Shown here piece after piece: positions 13,901 through 25,900 of a stretch of 64,000 nucleotides of DNA. Origin of the DNA: Cyanoderma ruficeps (lineage: Eukaryota; Chordata; Aves; Passeriformes; Timaliidae); contig VZDJ01000034.1 in NCBI GenBank assembly GCA_008694505.1, positions 1,472,534 through 1,536,533 of the forward strand. Direction: 5' to 3'. The position numbers and the translations under genes are program-made. Below the pieces are notes generated by a model. That model made no database searches and was not told the origin of the DNA. It was given only the letters and a program-made list of their open reading frames with translations. Numbering within the stretch: position 1 is the first letter of the stretch; each line of letters opens with the position of its first letter.

Positions 13901-16900
13901 TCTTTCTCATCAAGCCCTCTCCTGTCCCACCTGTCCCATATAATTTCAGAATTTACAACACAATCCTGACCATAAAGCTGTAGTACAGTTGGAGCATTTA
14001 TGAGCATCTCCAAAGCCAAAGGTGAACAGTTTCACACTTCCTGGGAGGGAAAAGCAGTATTTCAGAGCTCCAACACAGTGTGGACTCCTCAATGGGCCAG
14101 TTGAGAGCTGATGAGAGCCTTTGCCACCTCGGCAAGCACCAGGAATGCCAAATTCTAAGCATTTGCCAGATGCATATTAAGGGGTTTGCAATGAATGGCT
14201 ACCAAATAAATAGCCACAGGGCTTTTCTTCTTGTCTCAGCTTTGCATACACCTGCCAGAACAGCTTCCCAGAGAAGGCAATCATTTAAACTCACCTCTAA
14301 TTTAATCTGGCCCTCCAGGGACAGGAGATAACTGGTTCTAATCAAGTAATACTAATATATTTGAATTTAGTAACATCAATCAACATTATAAACATATGGC
14401 ACATACAAATTGAAACCATGTTGAGCCTCAGTTCTCCCAACTACTTCAGAACTACCTCATGAATGAAGTCAAAAAGGATTTGTCTCATGTTCTTGACTTT
14501 AGGATCTTGTCTTTTTAGCTATCATGTACCACAGTATTTCCACATACAAAATACAATGGAGAAAAATTAGGGTGATGGATTTCAGGCCAAACAAGGCTCA
14601 ATTTGTCCATCAGTACTGGGGAAAGAATAGGATCCACTCAATAATCACAGAACTCATTTCTCCCCAGCTATGCCCCAAACTTTACCCCTTTACAAAATGT
14701 ACCAGGATCTTGAATTCAAATCCTAAGTAGAACAGTACAGAACAGCAGAACAGCTTTTGTCAGCTCCAACTACTGCCCCAACCTGGCAATGACCACCACC
14801 TGCAGCTACTGCTGCCTCAGTGACCACATTGAGTTCTCCATGAAACTGGGAAAGACCCATCTTTCCAATACTCATAAAAAAGTCAAATTCCACTAAGGCT
14901 GATATCTCTGCCAAGGGATGTCTCTGCCCAAATCTCTTTTAATGCTTTCTCAAAAGTAATGACAGATGGGAAGATTTGTGCCTTTCCATTCCTGCATAAT
15001 ATGTCTGTTGTCATATTATGACACAACAAAGTATTCTCTTTTAAAACAGATAAATCAAAGTACCCGGAAGGAAGATGTTTTGCATCTGGACAGACAAATT
15101 AGAAGCTAAATCCAAAATAAAACCCTGGCTGTCTCATTTCCAATTAAATATTCCAGTTTAGAGAAGGGATTTGGAGGCCTTTTTGTGGTGTTTTGTAACA
15201 TGTGTGTTCGATTGCATCCTGGATCCTTTCAGAACTTGTATAAAGAGGGAATGCACGGACCTCCAAGTGGCTCCCCTCTTCCACACCTGCCCAAGACAGG
15301 AGAGTTATGGTGAGTGGGAGCAGCAGCAGAATGCATTGAAGTCCTGTGTAACACAATGGGAGTGTTAGCAGAGTGGCTTTTTGGGGCAGAGAAGCAGAGT
15401 CTGGCCTGTCCTAGTCTCTGTTCCAACTTTGACAAAAACAAGTTTCTCATCACAGGAAGCCAGAGAAGAATTTGCCCCTGGGAATGACAGAAGCTCCAGC
15501 TGGAAGAGGGCTCAGACAGGATTAGAGGCAGAACAAAAAGGTCAGGCTTTCAGCTGTGTGCAGTGGCACTTTCTGGTCTGAAGTATAAAAAGCAATTTTG
15601 CTATGGAAGTTTTCTGGAATGTCCATGGCAAAAATTGACTGAAGCCTATGGTCTGCTATGGAGGTACCCCCTGTGCTTTAAACAAATTGCACTTGCATAT
15701 CTCTGGCAGTATCTCAGCTCACCAATCCCACACAGTGGCCTGGCCAGCTGACACAACAGACCCAGTGGTTTTCTCTTGAGCACAGCACACAGACAGTCAG
15801 TCACCCACAAGACAACTGCTTGTTTGGAGAGCTCTAATTCTGACCTCCTCCTGAAGATTCCCTCTTCCTTCTCTATGAAAATTCATGTTTACGAGACTCC
15901 TGTACTCATATTCCAACTCCTGCAGTGCTTTGATAACTTCATCTCCCAAAATCTTCACACTCTTGTGGGTCTGTTTTGGGGATAAACTATTAGCCAGCCC
16001 CAGCCCAAACCAGAGGCAACAACAAAGCATCAAGCAACAAGTGTATCAGAACCAAGGAGGAAAAGAAACTGCATCAACAAGCAATAGTGCTTTCCATTTC
16101 TCTAAAAGCAAATGTCAGGTCAGCAAGGTGTTTTTGATGGTTCCTAATCAAGCAGAAATCCTGCAGCCACTTTGGATCAGCAAAAGAAGACAAGATGGGA
16201 TAGTGTGTGTCAGTTGGGTTTGTCCTAATGTCCTTTTTAAGAGGAGTAAGATTAGCTTTCTTTTGTTTCCTTGGACACCAAGAAGCTTTCACAGCCTTTA
16301 TGCAAGGTGCAGATACATGAGGCATTTAATACTTTATTTCATCTTAATTCTGGCCACTATCATAATCAGAAATTTTGCAGGAAGATGCAAGAACTCACAT
16401 GTTAGGCAATTACAGAGCACCTGGCCTGAGGAGAAACAACTTATCCCAAAAGATCTAGAACTAAGCCTGCAGACCCTTTGCAAAAGGCTGCACCTTTGCT
16501 GAAATGGTTTTATTTGGAGATCAAACTGCTATAATAAGATTCTGAACTGTTAAAAGATATAAAAGAGGAGAAGAAGTTGCCATCTCAGCCAGCTGAGACT
16601 GGACTAATACTCTGAATGTCTAAAAATTGAAGATTCACTCTACAATCTATTATTTATGTAACTGTGGATGTTTTAATTACCCATAGATTTTCCTCTCAAA
16701 ATCCTATTAATAAACTGGCCTCCCTAACAGTGGAGTTAGATCACATTGCCTGTAAAAACAACCACCCTGTGTCAATTTTACAGACTCTCACCATTACTTA
16801 ATGGCCTTTCACTTGCCCACTATGAATAAACAGAGGAGTGAGTTTTTACTTACACATTCTGCAGATTTCATTTCATCCCACCCTCAGATATTCCATTTCT

Positions 16901-19900
16901 AAAAGAACAGCTGTGGATTTCATAATATTAATAGTGCAGAGACCCCAGTATCCACAGAGAAGAGGATTAGATGTTTAGCTAACTAATTTGCTAAAATACT
17001 GTCTAAATTAAGAAATAATGCAATCATAGAGTTACTCCCTACAGCTTCTGGAGTTGTAGCAGGACTTGTAGCAGCCAGGGCTACCTTCCAGGGAGTTACC
17101 TTCCTTGAATTTCTCTAAACTCACCCATTTTTAACAGCCTTTTCACATTCTGGATCTCTAATGCTCTCATGTTATTTAAGTGCCAGAACTAGTCACCAAA
17201 AGGGCTCCAATCCAATAGGCAATAACTGCTGGAAATTCTCCTCATTTCCTAGCCCTCTCCTACACCCCTTCAAGACAGAACTGAGGGAAGTCTCTCCTGC
17301 TCTCACAACATTTCCTGGCTGAAACCTCTTCCAATTTCACCCTGTAAACACCTGATATGACCTGGGAGGGGCCAGCAAGCTCTTCATAGTTTCAGGGGGG
17401 TGGAGGTAAATAGAAAAATAGTATATAAGATGCTTTGAGACAGACTTCCAAAGTGCATCTACTCCTACAGGAGGGGTCTGAAAAAAAGCCACTTCAGGCT
17501 CCACCTTCAGAGACTCACTTCATTGGAAGCAAGGAAGGTACCAGGCAGCTGCAGGAAATTTCATACCTACCCCAGCTGCATTCAGACTGCTGCAGTCAGC
17601 TGGAAGGTTTCTGTTGCTGTAAGCAAAAATGCCAGCAAGAGCCACGGCTCAGCTGGCATGGCTCTGCGTTGTCACTGTGTGTGTGGCGATCTACCCAGCC
17701 CTGCTGCAGAAACCTCCCAAGAGGAGGATGATCTATGGGAATGCACAGCCCAAGATGCCAGGCTGCTGTGAGGAGATCAAGGAGCTCAAGCTGCAGGTAG
17801 CCAACCTGAGCAGAATGCTGCAGGAGCTGAGCAAGAAGCAGGAGGGGGACCGGGTGAACGTGGTGATGCAGGTGATGGAGCTGGAAGGGAGCACCAAGCA
17901 GATGGAGTCCCGGCTCATCGACGCCGAGAGCAAATACTCCGAGATGAACAACCAGATCGACATCATGCAGCTGCAGGCAGCCCAGACGGTCACACAAACA
18001 TCAGCTGGTAAGGAGGGAGTCACCAAGCTCCCAGATACACTCCTCAATGCACAATTAATGATTAGTTCCTAGTGCTGGCATGTCCTGCTAACGAGGCTAG
18101 CAAGCATGCACGTTCAATACTGCGCTTAGGCAGGGACCCTGAAGAAAACTAGTTTGAATTTCTTCATCTGTATTTTTATATCTATGTCTGTTTTCAGGGA
18201 GTGCAGAAACTGAACAGGTACTGCATTTCTACAGACTAATTCCTTTATTCCTAATATTCCTAGTATTTCATTTTATATTCCTAATATTTCATTTTCTGAG
18301 CACTGCAGTACCAGTCCTAAAAGAATGGAGGCTGGCTTGGTAAGGCAATGGCTCTGGCAGTAATAACCTCTGAGTTGACAGGGCTGACAGGAGACTGGAA
18401 ATTGTTAAAACAATTAAAAATGCTCTCCAGGAATTACTACAGATTTGTAATTGTATTTTTATGACTATTTCTAAACCAGAGTAAAAAACAGTGATCCATT
18501 ATTTTGGAATGATAATTCTTAAAAATACAAGGCTGTAGATGCAAGATACAAACTGTGATACATACCTAGCCAGACCACAGTTAAATTCTTCAAAATTCTC
18601 TTCCCTGAGGGAAAATTTCACTGCACACAGTGATTGCACAGGCCTGTACTAAATGTGGAATGCAGGTGCATTTTAAGGTCAGCTACCTGTAAAGGCACTT
18701 CTAGAAGAAAGCATCCTCTTTGTTGACTTTTCTCTTCAAATGAAATTCACTGCGAAGAGCTTAAAATTCTCAATCTCAACTGGGTTAGCCAAAAGACTTC
18801 ATTTGGATTTTTTTTAACATTAAGGAAAAACTTCTAAATCCATTTACTTCATTCTTCCTCTAAAATAGTTCCACCTGGTCAGTTTTGACACATCACTATT
18901 TACGGTAGGCCTTAAAAAAAAGTTACACCATAACAGGTCTCTTTGAAGCTGGAGAAAAAACCAGTTACATACAGCAGAAACTGGCCCAGAAGGTATTTAA
19001 GACAGACGTGTCTCCCCTCTCTAGGTAAGAGACATTTTTTGAAAACTGTCAGACATTATAAAGCCTTGCTTCAGCTCATTTACCCTTCTCAGAATAGCTG
19101 TGCATTTTACCATCTTCAAGTCAGTTCCTGCACCAGGAGGAAAAGAAGCTTTCACAGACTGACTGACAGCAGCTAAAGGGCACCTTCTCTGTCACAGACA
19201 CCAGTGCAGAAAGGGTTGAATAAATATCCCTCATCCACAAACTTGGCCAACCTGTTCGCACATTCAGAACAGACACCTGGCAGCAGGTCTGGCCATCCCA
19301 CTGGATGAGTCTTTATTACTTAGGAGGGGGTCAGCAAATATATTTTCCAGCACAGACAATGTGATGAGAAAGCAGAGATGTTGTTTTGTGCAGCAGAAGT
19401 TAAAAAAAAAAAAATAAATCACAAAATCCTACACCTTTTGCCAATGCATACACCACTCAAAACAAAGTCATTTCAGGAAAACATTAGACTTGTGGAAAGC
19501 CTTCTTCATTACTCCTTGTATTACAAACTAAACTTTGTGGAAAGCACCTTCACAGAAGAGGAGTTTTTGCTGCTCACATTCTAACTTTCTGGTTCTGATC
19601 CAAGTAGATGCTGTTTATGACTGCTCATCACTTTACCAGAGGAACTACCGAATTTCTGGTGTTTACAAGCTACCTCCTGATGAATTTTTGGGAATTCCAG
19701 ATCTGGAGGTAAGGATATTCAGTACACAATGTATATTACATGTCTTTTAAAATATAATCAAGAAATACCTCTCTACAGAGATGAAAAGAGCACACACTAA
19801 GTTTTGGTACCCCACACTTGCCATCAGCATTTTTATGTAGGCAAACTTCAAGGATGGAAAGACTGTACATTTAAGAGAAAATACAAAAAGGATTTATCCA

Positions 19901-22900
19901 ATGATTTTTTGCCATAGAAATCTCTTCAGGTTGTGAAATCTGGAACAATGTCTTGTGTTAAGAGAACTGAACCTTCCTAAGTCTACTGACAAGTAATCAC
20001 TGCCTTTTTTCCTGTTCCAGGTGTTCTGTGACATGGAGACAGATGGAGGGGGCTGGACAGTCATCCAAAGACGTAAAGTTGGTTTGACATCATTCAATAG
20101 GGACTGGAAACAATACAGGGAAGGATTTGGCAATATTAGGGGAGATTTTTGGCTGGGAAATGAAAATATCTACCGACTTTCAAGACGCCCCACTGTTCTG
20201 CGAGTAGAGTTGGAGGTAATTAATAAGCTCTTAATTTCAGCAGCAAAAGGCTTTTTGATTCCCCAGTACCAGGTACCATCTCCTATCTCTGTAGGAGGCC
20301 CAAAAAATTTGCATTCTCTAATTACAGCAGAAGGCAGTAGGATCAACTTGGGAATACATTCAAACACAAGACAGATGCATGTTCTCCCCTGTGCAGAGTC
20401 AGTGGCACAACCTTCTGTCTGCACACACATTGCATCTTCAGAACAAGTGGGGTTCTTGCAAATCCTGCAGAGATCAAACTGCTGATCACCTCAGATTTAA
20501 AAATTCAAAAGGAGATGTCCCATGAAGTTTCCAAGCCTCTGAGTCTTTTCATTTTGCAGCACTTCCTTCCAGCCTGGGTACAAGAGTTTGTATTGTACTA
20601 CCCTCAATTTCTTGAGTCTGTTAAAGGTTAAAGGCTTGGGTTTGACTTAGACTAGTTTACCATTGGTACAATAGCTTTGAGGGATGAGATATGTATAAAC
20701 TGAAAGGCTTAACATCTAAAAGTCACTCTTTCAGAGAGGAAAAAAAAGCACACTGACACAAGGATACTGAATGCAAGAGCTGCACATCAGGTTTCCTACA
20801 CATTGTACAATACCAGTGCAAGTAAGACTTGAAAGCTTCATGCTTTGCTCTGAAAAGTTCCTTTGATTTAACAGTGAAGTTTCAGCAGTCTGAGACAGTA
20901 AAAATACATGTATATAATCATGGATATTGGAGTCTTTTTCATAACCGCTCTAACAGGGCTGATTTTTTTCTCCCCTGCTCTGTGCAGGACTGGGAAGGCA
21001 ACACCCGCTATGCCCAGTACCAGCAGTTCACCCTGAGCAATGAGATCAACAGCTACCGGCTGTTTGTGGGGAATTACAGCGGGAACACGGCCCGGGACTC
21101 CCTGCGCTACCACAACAACACGGCCTTCAGCACAAAGGACAAGGACAACGACAAGTGCGTGGACGACTGTGCCCAGTTCCGTAAAGGTAAAACACTCAAA
21201 GCCCCCCCTGTCTCTAGAGAGCTGCTTGGGTCACCTGTAGAGAGCCCAGGGCTCCCTCTTTCCATGCAGCTACAGTAACATCTGGATGGCAAATCAAGGG
21301 AGAGGTGAGCAGCTCTGGAAAATAAACTTACATGGGAAATCTGGCAGTTAAAGCTGATTTACAAGGAGCCAGACGGTGTATTACAGACATCAGCACTCTT
21401 AATTAACTGTGTGCTCTCACCTACACACAGTTACCCAGCCCATTATAGTGTCTGCCAGACTGTTTCCCATGCTGATACAATACAGTGACACAGGAAGTTA
21501 TTCCTTAGTATCTATCAGGTTCTTATTTTTTTTCTTGTATTTTTGTAAGTTTTCAATTCCTAGTATTAGGCACCTGTAATTCTTCTCCTCTATTCACCTC
21601 CACATTCAGCTTGACTTGTGATCTTTATTCCTACCCTATTACAAGCCTCTAATGAGGTTATTCTCTTAATTTAATTATCTTTATTTGAGTTCTGTCAAAG
21701 ATAATTATCTTCATTACATCTCAGTCCTTAATTTCCCCATCATGTCCCACATAACATGCAAATAAAACTGTTGATCTCAGTCTCAATAAATACTCACAGA
21801 GTTCAGGAACTTTTTAAGCACCTTAAGATTCTCTAGTGAATTACCCAGATTCATTTCTTACACTGAGTCAGTCAGAAACACGTCAAGGAAATATTCTAAG
21901 AGGAACGAGCAACTAAATGAAAAGCTACTGGACTAATTTGACTGTAGAGCTGTAATGCCTTTAAGTCCTAAATATCTATGATAAGTTTTAAATTTGCCTG
22001 CAATCTCAACTATCAGAGCCATAGGCTCCAGGGATTAAAGTCCTAAATAGCTATGATCAGTTTTAAATTTGCCTGCAACCTCAACTATCAGAGCCACAGG
22101 CTCCAGGGATTAAATGCTGCTTGCTGTCCTCTGGAAAAAGTAGCAACCATTAATACAAAATGACTCACCAGGAATCTATTCATTTGCTTCCTGACAAGGT
22201 GGATATTGGTACAACTGCTGCACAGACTCCAACCTGAATGGGGTTTACTACCGCAAGGGAGAGCACACCAAGAACATGGATGGCATCACCTGGTATGGGT
22301 GGCACGGGTCCACCTACTCCCTCAAGAGAGTGGAGATGAAGATCCGGCCAGAGGATTTCAAACCATAGAAGGAATCGATGTTTGATTGTACAGCTACACG
22401 ATGTCACCACGCAGAAGGTGGGCAATGAACAGCCAAATCATTTTTCATTTCATCCAGTATGTGCCAACAGCTGTGTACTGGTGATGTGCACAAATGCTGA
22501 GGCACCGGCCACAGCCACCAGTATTATCAGGGCTCAGGCTTATTTCCTCCTCTTCAGGCTCTTTCCAAAGGGAAAAATATTGTGTTAGAGTAGCTTAGAA
22601 CTGAATGCACTTATAGCACCTTCAGAAAACCTATGGGTGTGTTTCACTAGCAATGTGATTACTGGGTTGCCTTAGTATTATTAACCAGATAGGCAGGGAC
22701 TGAAAAGCAAAAGCCTCTTGGCTTTCTCTCCTTCAGTGTCTGGAGCAAGCACTGCTGAGCAACTCCTCTCAAGAAGTACTCAAACCACAGAAGTTATAGA
22801 CTCACTTCAAGCAGGAGGAATCAATCAGAAGTGTCCCTGATGCACCTTTCTTTAGTGTATAGTAAGTGGCTTCCTTTCCCAAGGAAGAAAGAACAAAGCT

Positions 22901-25900
22901 CAGAAGTGTCATGTTAATTAGCATTGTCCAGATTCTCCCGATGTTTTACTGCCACCTCCTGCTGCTGCCTCAAATAATCCCCACTGAAGGCTGCCCTAAC
23001 AGGTAGTAATGCTGGAGGAGGATTTGTCCCATGGGCCCTCTGATGTTTATTTCTATCCACACAGATTATCTAAATGCTGGTAAATGAGAAAAGCAACTTT
23101 CTGGGCTGTCCCCAAATTATGTTCAGGTTAGAACACAAACATTCTGTATGAGTATCATAACACACACCAGTAAGGCTGAGAGAGAACAGCACGTTAGCCA
23201 AAAAGGTCTAGATCCAGCCAAAGAACTCAACTCCAACCCTTAAAACCACTGTATTCATGAGCAGAACACTAGTCCACACCAGAGAATCCCTAAGTGCCAA
23301 AAGTTATTTCAACATAAGAGAATATTTGCTAGCACAGCAAACTGAGGAGTATCAAAATCTGTTTTGAAAACTACCCCAGCTGGAAGTTACCTAGTCGGTC
23401 AAAAATAGTACACTTCTCCCTCACATAACACAGTGTTAAAGGTGACAGTTAAAAAAGAATGAGACTTGTCCTATACCCCTACCATTGTTTAAATATGTTG
23501 GAAAAGATTGTTATCATTAATATATCTATTTTTATTCACCTTGAAGAGAGTTTGAATCTAGATTAGGTTGTTCAGTCCTGTGTGAAATGGAAGATGAAAG
23601 TGTCTTGGGAATTTACATATGTTCAAATATTCATACTGCAAATTTCAACTGTGTGGAACTATAGTTGGAACTATTTTAACTGTGGTCTATAATGGATTTT
23701 TAAAGGTTTCTAAAACTTTTTCATTTCTAATAAATTGTTTCATTTTTAAGTGTGCTTTACGTCAATTCTTTGCTCCTTAACTTGCTTTTTGATGCACATA
23801 AAAACCTGCGTGAGCAACTGAGACCAAGAAAAAATTACACTGAATTCTGTATTTTCCTCAATAACATGAGGCAGAACAAAGGGTGAAAAAATAAAAGAGA
23901 AGAAAAAGAAATCAGAAAACACAATTCCAAGGAAGTTGGAGGGCTGAAAAATTCACTGCATAAAGACAAAGCTAAGTTTTTGCTCAACCAAAATCAATTT
24001 GTTCATCTCAATAGCTGAGCTAACATTTCTGTGACATGGAACAGAGATTCACATTTTAAAACATGTAGTTTAGCACTAAATCCTGTGCAGGTATTTCAGG
24101 CTAACATCTGTGTTACTGACAAAGTTCAGAAACAACACATACTTTATAATATCTTCTATTTGACATATGAGCAGTGAGACCTGTCTAAGCTAATCACCAG
24201 AAATGTGATGAGAAATTTTAATTAAGAACTTCAACATTTCTGACTTATTTACATGCAGGTATAGAAATCTGCCTCATTTAACCTGCAGCCATTTCATGCC
24301 ATTCCATAGTGAACTTGAAGGGTGAGAGGGGGAAACCAGAACTTTTTCCTGCAAAACTTCCCTGGGCTTTTATCATAGTTTTAACCACACAGTAGAAGGG
24401 CAGAACTCAGCAGTTAAAATGGCACATTTGCAAGCAGTTTAACAACATCTTGTGACAGATTGAAGTCCTAGGAATTGCCTAGATTAATCCCAGTGGTACC
24501 TTAAATTGTAGCTACTGCAAGAGCAGAAACCTCACCAGTTGGGGTCCTACCTGATGAGAGACTCCAGAATAGCTGGGGTGGGACCCTTTTGAAATTCCAG
24601 CTCTTTGTAGTGAAGAGCCTTGGCATAAGCTCGACATTTGGCAGCTCTTTCCCCCAGAAGGACAATGCCATTGTCATCTCTCAAAGGCAGCGGGCCCTGG
24701 GAAGGAGCACACACATCAAAAGCAGGATGAGTATCACAAAGTAGTCACGAACTGCACACAGAGTAGCCACCATGGTAACACCAGGTGGAGCTGCCCAACA
24801 GCATCTCTACCTTGTCACTGTGCTCCATGAATTCTGCCAAGTTCAGGAGAGTCTGAGTGACTTCTGCAATATCCTGAGAGGTCAAGGCCAACTCAATGCT
24901 CCGGATCAGCTCATCCTGCTGGTCTTCGTTCAGTTCAGACCAGCACGAAACAAAAGCAGCATTGAAGAGGTCTCTGGGGAGGAACACAAAGGACAGTGTG
25001 AAGTGGGGACTCATGAGGAAAAGTCTGTTTGACAGTGGACTCACCTTCTTACTCAGAGAAAGAGAGCTAAAAAATATACTGACATTCCTACCTGCAATAA
25101 ATAGCGATTAGTTTTTATAAAGGTAACTTCTCTGAAATCTTCATTTTAAAAATATAGAATAAGCTGGTATGCTACAATAATAGAAATATTGTACTATCAT
25201 ATGCTATCAAAGTTTCTCCAAACATGCTGGTTGCAAAAAAGCACTGCAGTTTATTCCACTCAAAGGCATTTTCATTCCCCACAGTAAATATTCAAAACTA
25301 TTTCATACTTTGCTGTTTTTCCAGCTTCACTTATCTTATTTCTAGACTAATATGTAGAATTTCAATAAAAGATTTTGTGCACATTCTGGGGCAGCCAACT
25401 AGGAAGGGTGGAAATGAAATCAAGCTGTTGGCTCTTTCATTTATGCCAAAGCAGAAACCATCTCTATTTATGAAACCTAAGAGCTTCTAAACAACCTTCT
25501 TTTTTCCTTATAAGATCTGGCTTCCATCTGCCATTTCAAGTGAGATAAAAGTCCAGGAATAATGTACCGAGCCATGGGATTATAGGCCTGAGCCAGGGCC
25601 CAACATGAGCGCAGGGATGGTGAGGAAGAATCCTTCAGCAGCTCCAAACTCAGTCTCCTTAACCATTCCAACCAGTCATCCTTGGAAACTCTTCTTGCTG
25701 CTCCCCAGGCCTGCAGTACAAAGGAAACCAATTCACCTACCAAACAAAGCACTACCCAAAAGCAGAAGAAATCCATCAGAGGCAGAATTAGTTCTTTACA
25801 GCTCCAAACCACATGCTGAGAATTCCTTTTCAATTTTCTGAAATCCATTACCTTTACAAGATAATCTGCAGTACTTAAGTCTCACGTCTAAGAATTTTCC

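Noticed and set aside
19601..19607. Alternative acceptor AAG before ANGPTL7 exon 2
   Set aside because: It would break the reading phase; the TAG three bases later keeps the conserved DAVYDC.
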